From NCBI GenBank assembly GCA_958352845.1, contig CATWQC010000016.1:1-46454 (forward strand): a stretch of 46,454 bases of DNA, written 5' to 3'. A model generated the notes under the pieces. It did no database searches and was not told the origin of the DNA. It saw nothing but the letters and a program-made list of their open reading frames with translations. Of this stretch, positions 15,936 through 23,900 are shown one piece after another. Each line of letters begins with the position of its first letter. The first letter of the stretch is position 1. Source of the DNA: an uncultured Collinsella sp. GTDB lineage: Bacteria; Actinomycetota; Coriobacteriia; Coriobacteriales; Coriobacteriaceae. A program made the translations under genes and the position numbers.

Positions 15936-17882
15936 GTGCGCGTGGCAGGTCACGACAACATTCCAACACTTGCCGAGCAGGTTTCGCGCGTTCCCACGCA
16001 ACCCGGCTGCTACCTTTGGAAAGATGCCAAGGGTGATGTCATCTATGTGGGCAAGGCAAAAAACCTGCGTGCCCGTATGCGTCAATACGTGACACTGCAG
16101 GACGAGCGTCAAAAGATCCCGCTCATGATGCAGCTGGTGGCGAGTTTCGACTATATCGTGGTGGAGACCGAGCACGAGGCATTGGTGCTCGAGCGCAATC
16201 TGATTGGCCAGTACCATCCGTACTTTAACGTCGATCTCAAAGACGATAAAAGCTATCCCTTTATCGCCATTACCAAGAGCGACTTGTTTCCGGCTATTAA
16301 ATACACGCGAGAGCGTCATAAACCGGGAACGCGCTATTTTGGCCCCTATACCGATAGCCGTGCGGCGCGTGAGACCATCGATACGCTACGCAAGGTTATT
16401 CCTATTTGCTCGGCATCCTGTGCGGAATGGCGCAGCTGCCGCCGCATCGTCGAATCTCATAAGGGCGAAGAAGACATCGTCAATATGATTTGCGCGCAAA
16501 ACGGGCGTCCCTGCTTTGACTACCATGTCGGGCGCGGGCCGGGCGCATGCGTCGGCGCGATTTCCCCTGCCGACTATGCCAAGAACGTCAAACGTGTCGA
16601 ACGTTTCTTGTCGGGCCATCGCAAGGATGTCGTTGACGAGCTTACGTCCGAGATGACGGAGGCAGCCGAGACGCTCGATTTTGAGCGTGCGGCGCGCGTC
16701 AAGCGTCGCCTGGAAGTCATTAGGGGCCTGGACGATCGCCAACAGGTCGTTTTTCCATCGAGCGTCGATATCGACGTCATCGGCTTCTATCGCGAAGAGA
16801 CTATCTCTGCCGCCTGTGTCTTTGTCGTTCGCGAGGGCCGAACGGTTCGAACTTGTGAGTTCATCCTCGATAAAGGCCTGGATGTCGACGAGGAAGAGCT
16901 TCAATCGGGCTTTCTTAAGCGCTATTACGACGAGACGGCTGATATTCCAGCCGAGATCAATCTCTCTGTCGAGCTTGAGGATGCCGAGGCGTTGGGGGAG
17001 TGGCTTGCGGGCAAGCGCGAACGCTCTTGCCATCTCCATAGGCCGCAGCGCGGCGAAAAGCACCGCCTGCTCGATATGGCTTCCAAAAATGCGCGCCATG
17101 CCCTCATGCGCTACATGATGCGCACGGGGTATGCTGACGATCGCACCAATCAAGCGCTCCTGGAGCTCGAAAGCGCGCTGGCGCTGCCTGCGCCGCCGTT
17201 ACGCATCGAGTGCTTCGATATCTCGACGTTGCACGGCACCTTTACCGTCGCTTCGATGGTGGTATTTACCAATGGCCGTGCCGACAAGGGCCAGTATCGT
17301 CGCTTTAAAATTCAGGCCGAATTGGACGAGGCGAACGACTTCGTATCGATGTCCGAGGTTCTGGGGCGTCGCTATGCTCCCGAGCGCATGGCGGACGAGC
17401 GCTTTGGCTCGCGCCCCGATTTGCTCGTTGTCGATGGCGGCAAACCGCAATTGACCGCTGCAATTAAGCAACTTGAGGCGCTTGGCCTCGATATACCAGT
17501 TTGTGGCTTGGCAAAGGCCGATGAGGAAGTTTTCGTGCCGTGGGACGAGACCCCCGTCGTGCTGCCGACCGGCTCCGCTTCGCTTTATCTGATCAAGCAG
17601 GTTCGCGATGAATCCCACCGATTTGCGATTACGTTCCATCGCGAGTTGCGCGATAAGGCTATGACGGTTTCGGTGCTTGACGACGTTCCGGGCGTGGGAC
17701 CCACCAGAAAACGTGCCATTATGCGCCATTTTGGCTCGATGAAGCGTTTGCGCGCGGCAAGCGAGCAGGAGATTGCGGAAGTTCGAGGCGTTCCGGCCGA
17801 TGTCGCCAAAGCGGTCCACGAGGCACTTGTTGCATGGAATGCCGAGCGCGCCCAGGCATCGGCCAGCCGTTCCGAAAACTAA
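15936..17882 (+). CDS. uvrC: Excinuclease ABC subunit C
   Basis: UvrC makes both incisions in nucleotide excision repair. The 648-aa product has an N-terminal GIY-YIG nuclease (PGCYLWKDAKGDVIYVGKAK, here GCY...YVG), a UVR motif near residue 245 (TLDFERAARVKRRLE), an RNase H-like nuclease (IECFDISTLHGT, then LLVVDGGKPQL) and C-terminal helix-hairpin-helix motifs (LDDVPGVGPTRKRAIMRHFGS). The cysteine region between the first nuclease and UVR is atypical: Cys at 158, 162, 168, 186, 193 and 205, with Gly201 where E. coli has its third cluster cysteine. The start is GTG 15936, immediately after the murJ stop, or GTG 15942; the site cannot be fixed. It is probably coupled to murJ. Confidence 0.95.
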   Translation: MRVAGHDNIPTLAEQVSRVPTQPGCYLWKDAKGDVIYVGKAKNLRARMRQYVTLQDERQKIPLMMQLVASFDYIVVETEHEALVLERNLIGQYHPYFNVDLKDDKSYPFIAITKSDLFPAIKYTRERHKPGTRYFGPYTDSRAARETIDTLRKVIPICSASCAEWRSCRRIVESHKGEEDIVNMICAQNGRPCFDYHVGRGPGACVGAISPADYAKNVKRVERFLSGHRKDVVDELTSEMTEAAETLDFERAARVKRRLEVIRGLDDRQQVVFPSSVDIDVIGFYREETISAACVFVVREGRTVRTCEFILDKGLDVDEEELQSGFLKRYYDETADIPAEINLSVELEDAEALGEWLAGKRERSCHLHRPQRGEKHRLLDMASKNARHALMRYMMRTGYADDRTNQALLELESALALPAPPLRIECFDISTLHGTFTVASMVVFTNGRADKGQYRRFKIQAELDEANDFVSMSEVLGRRYAPERMADERFGSRPDLLVVDGGKPQLTAAIKQLEALGLDIPVCGLAKADEEVFVPWDETPVVLPTGSASLYLIKQVRDESHRFAITFHRELRDKAMTVSVLDDVPGVGPTRKRAIMRHFGSMKRLRAASEQEIAEVRGVPADVAKAVHEALVAWNAERAQASASRSEN

Positions 17883-18247
17883 ACGCGCTTCTAAACAACT
17901 GATATACATGATTGGCTGATTTTCAATCATTTATTTCGCGGCGATTACCTGCTGATTTCGGGTTTTATTAACGCTAAAACGTTTGACTAGCCATGGTGAA
18001 TAACCCTGCTATCCTGCGGGTTGACGAAGACTGATATCTCACCTCGTCGATACATACTGTCTGTCGAATCGTTTGTCAATGAATTCGGTGAACGGTAGTA
18101 AATACCGTTCAAGCGTATGTATGTATCGGTCGCCGAGCGCGGCACCCAAGTTGGGTTTGTCGGTAGGTAAGGTATATATCGTCCGCAAGTTGCGCGGGGG
18201 CAAGTCTAGGTGCTCCCGGGTAAGATTCTCTATTGATAGGAGAAGAC
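17883..18247 (+). other. 365-bp intergenic leader before the nan-type transporter
   Basis: No open frame or RNA gene was recognised. AT content is higher than in the flanking genes. It contains a LacI-operator-like core with central CG (TAAAACGTTTGACT, 17975-17988), a nested dyad (18048-18128, listed separately) and TATATA (18173-18178). No strong sigma-70 pair was found. The most regular pair is TTGTCA (18074-18079) and TAGTAA at 17-bp spacing, which falls inside the dyad. Confidence 0.6.
18048..18128. repeat. Nested inverted repeat, operator or leader-RNA candidate
   Basis: A perfect 9-bp inverted repeat TGAACGGTA/TACCGTTCA (18089-18097 and 18103-18111, 5-nt centre) lies within a second, outer repeat CGATACATAC (18048-18057) / GTATGTATCG (18119-18128). 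The centre could be an operator for a dimeric regulator; the whole could fold as an RNA. Confidence 0.7.
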
Positions 18248-19861
18248 ATGGCCATCATCAACAAGGGTATGTCCAGGCGTTCGTTCCTCGGCCTCACCGG
18301 CAGCGTCGCTGCTGTCGCAGGGCTTGGTCTCACCGGCTGCGGTGGCAGCTCTAGCGACGAGGGTTCCGCTTCCGGTTCCACCGATTCCGCCAACCGTGGC
18401 GGCGGCGTGATCACCGCTGGTTCCGCTTACGCTCCGTCCAGCTTCGACCCCGCCAGCACCGGCTCCGCTGTGGGCCTGGGTGCTAACTGGCACGTCGTCG
18501 AGGGCCTCTACGGCATCGATTACCACGACTACAGCACCTTCAACGAGCTCGCCACCGACGACCCCAAGTCTGTGGACGACACCACTTTCGAGGTTACCAT
18601 CCGCAAGGGCGCCAAGTTCTCCGATGGCACCGAGGTCACCGCTGACGATGTCGTTGCCTCCTACACCGCTTGCGCCGCTTCCGCTACCTATGCTCCGTTC
18701 TTCCAGCCCTTCGAGTCCATCGAGGCCAAGGACGCCAGCACCGTGACGGTCAAGACCAAGGTCCCCAACTTCTCCCTGCTCAAGGATCGTCTGGCCATCG
18801 TCCGCGTTACCCCGGCCACCCAGACCGAGGAGGATCGCGCCAAGCAGCCGATCGGCTCCGGCCCCTGGATGTACGACTCTATCTCCGATACCGAGATCAC
18901 CCTGGTTCCCAATCCCGAGTACAACGGTGAGTATGCTGCCGAGGATAAGAAGATCCAGTACAGCATCCTGACCGACCCCACCGCTCGCGTTACCGCTCAG
19001 CAGGAGGGCTCCACGCTCGTTATGGAGCTCGTTACCGCTGACGCTGTCGACCAGCTCGAGAGCGCCGGCTGCAAGATCGATAACGTTCAGGGTTTCGGCA
19101 CCCGCTTCATCATGTTCAACGTCGCCAAGGAGCCTTGGAACAACGTCAAGGTCCGTCAGGCTGTCATGTATGCGCTCGACACCGAGAAGATGGTCAGCAA
19201 CACCTTCGCCGGCCTTGCCACCGCTGCCAGCTGCTACCTGCCCAAGAGCTTCACCAACTATCATGAGGCTTCCACGGTGTACAAGACCGACGCCAAGAAG
19301 GCTAAGAAGCTCATCGAGGAGTCCGGCATCACCCCGGGTGCCATCACCCTGCGCACCACCGACAACGAGCAGATTAAGGGCATGGCCGCCCAGGTCAAGA
19401 ACGACCTCGACGCTCTCGGCTTCGAGGTGACCATCCAGACCGATACCTCGCCGGCCACCTACGCTGCCATCGACGGCGGCGAGGCCTACGATATCCTCCT
19501 TGCCCCTGGCGATCCGTCCTGCTTCGGCGCTGACCCCGACCTGCTGCTCAACTGGTGGTACGGCGACAACGTCTGGATGCAGACCCGTTGCCCGTGGAAG
19601 GAGTCCGCTGAGTGGGAGAAGCTCCACGGTCTCATGGACGAGGCTCTTGCCGCCGAGGGCGACGAGCAGCAGAAGAAGTGGAACGAGTGCTTCGACATCA
19701 TCGCCGACAACGCTGTTCTGTACCCCGTTGTCCACGTCAAGACCGTCTCCGCTTCCTGGGACGATCCGTCCACCGCGCCCAACGGCGAGGCCCTCGATGG
19801 CTTCAAGGGCATCGGCACGACGAGCATGTCCTTCAGAGGCGTCGCGACCGTCAAGGCCTAA
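18248..19861 (+). CDS. ABC transporter substrate-binding lipoprotein, peptide family 5 (nan cluster)
   Basis: This is the extracellular solute-binding component of an ABC importer, anchored by lipid. The 537-aa product starts with a twin-arginine-like signal (SRRSFLG, residues 9-15), a hydrophobic stretch and a lipobox LTGC with Cys31. A Ser/Gly linker and an SBP_bac_5 fold follow (RKGAKFSDGTEVTADDVVASY and LVPNPEYNGEY are family motifs). The family binds peptides, nickel, opines or sugars. Because NanA-, NanK- and NanE-like genes follow, sialic acid or a related amino sugar is the likely ligand, as for family-5 binding proteins in bifidobacterial nan clusters. ATG 18248 follows AGGAGA. Codon use is strongly biased (GCC, CTC, AAG), suggesting high expression. 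A hairpin after the stop may keep its level above that of the permeases. Confidence 0.88.
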   Translation: MAIINKGMSRRSFLGLTGSVAAVAGLGLTGCGGSSSDEGSASGSTDSANRGGGVITAGSAYAPSSFDPASTGSAVGLGANWHVVEGLYGIDYHDYSTFNELATDDPKSVDDTTFEVTIRKGAKFSDGTEVTADDVVASYTACAASATYAPFFQPFESIEAKDASTVTVKTKVPNFSLLKDRLAIVRVTPATQTEEDRAKQPIGSGPWMYDSISDTEITLVPNPEYNGEYAAEDKKIQYSILTDPTARVTAQQEGSTLVMELVTADAVDQLESAGCKIDNVQGFGTRFIMFNVAKEPWNNVKVRQAVMYALDTEKMVSNTFAGLATAASCYLPKSFTNYHEASTVYKTDAKKAKKLIEESGITPGAITLRTTDNEQIKGMAAQVKNDLDALGFEVTIQTDTSPATYAAIDGGEAYDILLAPGDPSCFGADPDLLLNWWYGDNVWMQTRCPWKESAEWEKLHGLMDEALAAEGDEQQKKWNECFDIIADNAVLYPVVHVKTVSASWDDPSTAPNGEALDGFKGIGTTSMSFRGVATVKA

Positions 19862-19921
19862 GACTCGCTTGAGTCATATGTGGGGCGTCGGTCGTAAGGC
19901 AACGTCCTCATAGTTGAAACA

Positions 19922-19955
19922 AAGACCCGGGCGGCCTCGATGTCGCTCGGGTCTT
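19922..19955 (+). terminator. Intercistronic hairpin after the first binding-protein gene
   Basis: A 12-bp stem (19922-19933 with 19944-19955, one G-U pair) and a 10-nt loop, without a T run. It resembles the hairpins that protect upstream mRNA or partly stop transcription after binding-protein genes in transport operons. A comparable hairpin lies at the same place in the second transporter. Confidence 0.65.
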
Positions 19956-20016
19956 GTAATGAGTATCCATACTCATATACCAGTTGGTCCTACCGACAAA
20001 AGAAAGGGGAGAGAAC

Positions 20017-20973
20017 GTGAACAACTTTCTACGTTTGATTGGAAGGCGTCTCGTGGCGCTGCCGATCATGGCATTGGGCGTCACCGTCCTGGTGTTCTTC
20101 CTTATGTCGTTCTCCAAGACCGACCCCGCCTATACGGCGTTGGGTGACGGTGCCTCGCCCGAGGCGGTTGCCGAGTACCATGAGAAGTATGGTCTGGACG
20201 ACCCCTGGCCCGTGCGCTACGTGCGCTACATGGGCGATCTGATCCATGGTGACATGGGCACCTATGGTGCTGCTCGCAACTCCGTTGCCAAGCGCATCTC
20301 CACGGCCCTGCCCGTCACGATGCAGCTGACCTTCATCGGTCTTGCCATCGGCGCGGTCGTCTCGTTTTTGCTCGGCGTCATCGCGGCACTGTATCGCGAT
20401 AAATGGCCGGACCAAGTGATCCGCGTCTTTTCCATCGCCGGCCTGGCAACCCCGTCGTTCTGGCTTGCCGTTCTGTTGATTCTGCTGTTCTCTTCCTACC
20501 TTAAGGTGCTCCCGGCGTCCGGTGCTCTGCCTCACTTCACCACCAACCCGGCTGGCTATCTGGGACGTATGATCATGCCCGCTATCGCCCTGGCATTTCC
20601 GCTGACGGGTCAGATGACTCGTATCGTGCGTACCGCCATGGTCGAGGAACTCGACAAGGACTACGTCCGCATGGCCCGTGGCGCCGGCGTTCCCGAGAAG
20701 GTCGTCGTCGGCATCAACGTTTTGCGCAACGCGCTGATCACCCCGGTCACCACCCTCGGTCTTAAGATCGGTTACCTTATGGGCGGTGCTGTCGTCATCG
20801 AGGTCATCTTCAACCTCCCCGGCATGGGTACTGCGATTCTGCAGGGCGTTCAGGGCAACGAGGCGAACCTGGTTCAGGGCGTCGTCATCGTCGTTGCTCT
20901 TGCCTTCATCATCATCAACATCGTGGTTGACATGCTCTACCTGCTCATCAACCCGCGCATCAGGACGGTGTAG
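20017..20973 (+). CDS. ABC transporter permease, DppB/OppB type
   Basis: This is an inner-membrane permease of the peptide-type importer. The 318-aa product opens with a basic segment and a hydrophobic helix (RLIGRRLVALPIMALGVTVLVFFL). It has the six-helix pattern of the family, and carries the cytoplasmic ATPase-coupling (EAA) loop in RTAMVEELDKDYVRMARGAGVPEKVVVGINVLRNAL. It ends with the LINPRIRTV tail typical of DppB. The start is GTG 20017 with AAAGGGGA upstream; the frame runs 11 codons further up without support. It follows the binding protein after a hairpin and is 3 nt from the fused permease-ATPase, so it forms part of one transporter. Confidence 0.9.
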   Translation: MNNFLRLIGRRLVALPIMALGVTVLVFFLMSFSKTDPAYTALGDGASPEAVAEYHEKYGLDDPWPVRYVRYMGDLIHGDMGTYGAARNSVAKRISTALPVTMQLTFIGLAIGAVVSFLLGVIAALYRDKWPDQVIRVFSIAGLATPSFWLAVLLILLFSSYLKVLPASGALPHFTTNPAGYLGRMIMPAIALAFPLTGQMTRIVRTAMVEELDKDYVRMARGAGVPEKVVVGINVLRNALITPVTTLGLKIGYLMGGAVVIEVIFNLPGMGTAILQGVQGNEANLVQGVVIVVALAFIIINIVVDMLYLLINPRIRTV

Positions 20974-20976
20974 ATT

Positions 20977-22992
20977 ATGGTAAAGATTCGAGAGAAGCAA
21001 ACCGAGCAGCTCGAGAAGGCTGCCTCCAAGGGGCTCAAGCTCGGTGGCTGGAAGAAGATGACGCTGTCTTCTAAGATTGCCGCCGTCGTGCTGGCACTGG
21101 TCGCCCTGACCGCGATTCTGGCGCCCCTCCTTGCCCCCTATAGCCCGGTCGAGATCTTTACGGCTCGCCAGGCTCCCGGCAACGGATTTATCTTCGGTAC
21201 CGACGATAAGGGTCGCGACATTCTGTCGCGCATGCTCTACGGTGGTCGTTACTCGCTGATCATCGGCTTTGGCGCCACTGCCATGGCTCTGGTTTGCGGC
21301 TCGGTCGTGGGCGCCCTCGCGGCGGTTTCGCGCAAGTCCGTTTCCGAGGCGATCATGCGCATCCTGGACATCATCATGTCCATCCCTGGCATCGCCCTCG
21401 CTGCCGTCTTCGTCTCCATCCTGGGCAATTCAGTGCCGTCGATCATCTTCGCCATCGGCTTTATGTACACTCCGCAGATTGCCCGTATCGTGCGCGCCAA
21501 CATCGTGTCCGAGTACGGCGAGGACTATGTCCGCGCGGTCATCGTTTCCGGCGCCAAGGCTCCGTGGATTTTGATCAAGCATGTTCTGCGTAACTGCATC
21601 GCCCCGATCATGGTCTTCACCGTTACCCTGGTCGCCGACGCCATCATCTTCGAGGCCTCGCTGACCTTTATCGGCGCTGGTATCCAGGAGCCCACCGCTA
21701 CCTGGGGCAACATCCTCGCCGACGCCCGCGGCGGCGTGCTCGCTGGCCGTTGGTGGCAGGCGCTGTTCCCGGGTCTGGCTATCATGATCACCTGCCTGGC
21801 GCTCAACATCCTCTCCGAGGGCATTACCGACGCCATGGCCGCTGCTCCCTCCGCCGCCCTGGATCCGACCGATTCCTCCAAGCGCCGCGAGGCCGACCTG
21901 CTGGTCTCCGACCCCGTTCGCGCTTACAAGGAGCAGGCTCAGTCCCTGTCCGCCCGTCTTGGCGCCCTGCGCGATGTCGAGCTCAAGCGTAACGACCGCC
22001 ATGTGCCCGATGAGTCCGTTGAGCCGATCCTTTCGGTCCGTGATTTCTGCATCCAGTTTGAGCACCACGGTGATATCAACGTCGTCGACCACGTCAACTT
22101 TGATGTCCGTCCCGGCCAGACCATGGGCCTGGTAGGCGAGTCCGGCTGCGGTAAGTCCATCACCACGCTGGCCATCATGGGCCTGACCGACGATGACGAG
22201 CACCTTTCCGGTGAGGTTCTCTGGGAGGGCCGCGATCTGCTCAAGATGAGCAAGAAGGAGTGGTTCGGCCTGCGCGGTACCGATATCGCCATGGTCTATC
22301 AGGACGCCCTGTCCTCGCTCAACCCCTCCATGCTCATTTCCGCCCAAATGAAGCAGCTCACCAAGCGCGGTGGCACCCGTAGCGCCGAGGAGCTCCTGGA
22401 GCTCGTGGGCCTCGACCCCAAGCGTACGCTCGAGAGCTATCCGCATGAGCTTTCCGGTGGTCAGCGTCAGCGCGTTCTGATCGCTATGGCCCTTACCCGC
22501 GACCCCAAGCTGGTCATCTGCGACGAGCCCACGACCGCTCTGGACGTTACTGTCCAGAAGCAGGTCATCAAGCTGCTTAACGACCTTCAGGCCAAGCTTG
22601 GCTTTGCCATGATCTTCGTTTCGCACGACCTGGCACTGGTCGCCGAGGTCGCTCATAACATCACGGTTATGTACGCCGGCCAGGTTATCGAGCAGGCGCC
22701 CACCAAGGAGCTGCTCACCAACCCGATCCACGAGTACACCCGCGGCCTTCTGGGTTCCGTCCTGTCCATCGAGAGCGGTTCGGGCCGCCTGCACCAGGTG
22801 CCCGGCGCCGTTCCGAGCCCGCGCGATTTCCCCAAGGGCGATCGCTTCGCACCCCGCTCGAGCCATCCGCGCATTGGCCTGGACACCCGTCCGGTCTTCA
22901 AGCGCGTGCCCGGCACCGAGCACTTCTATTCCGAGCTCCCCGATGAGGTGCTCAAGGCAAATGGTTTGACCCCTCACGCGGAGGTGATGTAG
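20977..22992 (+). CDS. Fused ABC permease (DppC) and ATPase (DppD)
   Basis: One 671-aa polypeptide combines the second permease and the first ATPase of the importer. Residues 1-285 are DppC-like: a basic N-terminus, a helix at about 28-50, the motif FIFGTDDKGRDILSRMLYGGR and the EAA loop VSEYGEDYVRAVIVSGAKAPWILIKHVLRN. A linker of about 60 residues leads to the ATPase: Walker A GESGCGKS near 386, signature LSGGQRQRVLIAMAL, Walker B LVICDEPTTALD, H-loop VSHDLAL. The C-terminal extension lacks the four cysteines that OppD/DppD proteins normally carry; the equivalent stretch reads DRFAPRSSHPR. ATG 20977 is 3 nt after the previous stop. The frame is continuous, with no sign of frameshift. Such fusions are known in actinobacterial peptide-family transporters. 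Confidence 0.92.
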   Translation: MVKIREKQTEQLEKAASKGLKLGGWKKMTLSSKIAAVVLALVALTAILAPLLAPYSPVEIFTARQAPGNGFIFGTDDKGRDILSRMLYGGRYSLIIGFGATAMALVCGSVVGALAAVSRKSVSEAIMRILDIIMSIPGIALAAVFVSILGNSVPSIIFAIGFMYTPQIARIVRANIVSEYGEDYVRAVIVSGAKAPWILIKHVLRNCIAPIMVFTVTLVADAIIFEASLTFIGAGIQEPTATWGNILADARGGVLAGRWWQALFPGLAIMITCLALNILSEGITDAMAAAPSAALDPTDSSKRREADLLVSDPVRAYKEQAQSLSARLGALRDVELKRNDRHVPDESVEPILSVRDFCIQFEHHGDINVVDHVNFDVRPGQTMGLVGESGCGKSITTLAIMGLTDDDEHLSGEVLWEGRDLLKMSKKEWFGLRGTDIAMVYQDALSSLNPSMLISAQMKQLTKRGGTRSAEELLELVGLDPKRTLESYPHELSGGQRQRVLIAMALTRDPKLVICDEPTTALDVTVQKQVIKLLNDLQAKLGFAMIFVSHDLALVAEVAHNITVMYAGQVIEQAPTKELLTNPIHEYTRGLLGSVLSIESGSGRLHQVPGAVPSPRDFPKGDRFAPRSSHPRIGLDTRPVFKRVPGTEHFYSELPDEVLKANGLTPHAEVM

Positions 22993-23820
22993 ATGAGCGA
23001 GACCGCAGTCAACGGCGTCGAGCCGATCATCTTCCTTGATGACGTCCACGTCACCTTTAGGACCCGTACCGGCTCGATTCTGCACCCCAACCTGGTTCAC
23101 GCCGTCCAGGGTGTAACGATTAAGCTCATGCCCGGACAGACCATCGGCATCGTCGGCGAGTCCGGTTGCGGAAAGTCCACCACCGCCAACGTCATGTGCG
23201 GCCTGCAGGCCCCCACGAGCGGCAAGGTCTACTTTAAGGGCAAGGACGTTACCAAACGTACCGCCGAGGACCGTCGCCACATGGGTCGCGTCATCTCGGT
23301 CGTGTTCCAGAACCCGGCCACGGCGCTCAATCCCCGCATGGTCGTTCGCGAGCAACTGCTCGACCCCATGCGCGTCCACAACCTGGGTACCGAGGCCGAG
23401 CAGGAGAAGCGCGTCAAGGAGCTCTTGGAGCTCACCGGTCTGCCCAGCTCCGCCGCCGAGGTTCTTCCCGGCCAGCTTTCGGGCGGCCAGCGCCAGCGCG
23501 TCGCAATTGCCCGTGCCCTGTCGCTGAACCCCGATGCCATCATCGCCGACGAGCCCACCTCGGCTCTGGACGTTTCGGTCCGCGCGCAGATTCTGAACCT
23601 GCTGACCGACCTTAAGAAGGAGCTCGGCCTGGCCATGGTGTTCATCAGCCATGACATCCAGACGGTCCGCTATATCTCTGACGACATCATCGTTATGAAT
23701 GGCGGCAAGATCGTCGAGCAGGGCGAGGCCAAGCAGGTTTTCCAGCACCCTCAGGACCCCTACACCAAGATGCTGCTCGGCGCTGCGCCGTCGCTGCTGC
23801 ATCCCAAGCTCGGCGAGTAG
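22993..23820 (+). CDS. ABC transporter ATPase, DppF/OppF type (short)
   Basis: This is the second nucleotide-binding subunit of the importer. The 275-aa product has Walker A GESGCGKS near residue 55, Q-loop FQNPATALNPRM, signature LSGGQRQRVAIARAL, Walker B IIADEPTSALD and H-loop ISHDIQTV. It ends soon after the ATPase core (LLGAAPSLLHPKLGE) and so lacks the oligopeptide/dipeptide C-terminal cysteine domain seen in the OppD and OppF of the second transporter. ATG 22993 follows the stop of the fusion gene at once, with GGAGGTGAT just upstream, a near-perfect ribosome binding site. Neighbours suggest amino-sugar rather than peptide import. Confidence 0.92.
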   Translation: MSETAVNGVEPIIFLDDVHVTFRTRTGSILHPNLVHAVQGVTIKLMPGQTIGIVGESGCGKSTTANVMCGLQAPTSGKVYFKGKDVTKRTAEDRRHMGRVISVVFQNPATALNPRMVVREQLLDPMRVHNLGTEAEQEKRVKELLELTGLPSSAAEVLPGQLSGGQRQRVAIARALSLNPDAIIADEPTSALDVSVRAQILNLLTDLKKELGLAMVFISHDIQTVRYISDDIIVMNGGKIVEQGEAKQVFQHPQDPYTKMLLGAAPSLLHPKLGE

Positions 23821-23836
23821 CCTCGCTTTCCCTCCC

Positions 23837-23864
23837 GTGCGCCCGGTTCCCTTACCGGGCGCAC
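23837..23864 (+). terminator. Intercistronic hairpin after the ATPase gene
   Basis: A 10-bp perfect GC-rich stem (23837-23846 with 23855-23864) with an 8-nt loop and no T run. It lies between the transporter and esterase genes. It may mark an mRNA processing or stabilising point rather than a full terminator. Confidence 0.55.
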
Positions 23865-23900
23865 CTCCGTTGCGATTTCGAAAGGTTGGGTTCACGAGCC

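Noticed and set aside
18160..18180. NanR-type GGTATA repeats before the nan transporter
   Set aside because: Only one exact GGTATA (18171) and a partial GGTAGGTA occur. E. coli NanR needs spaced repeats, and no NanR gene is linked.
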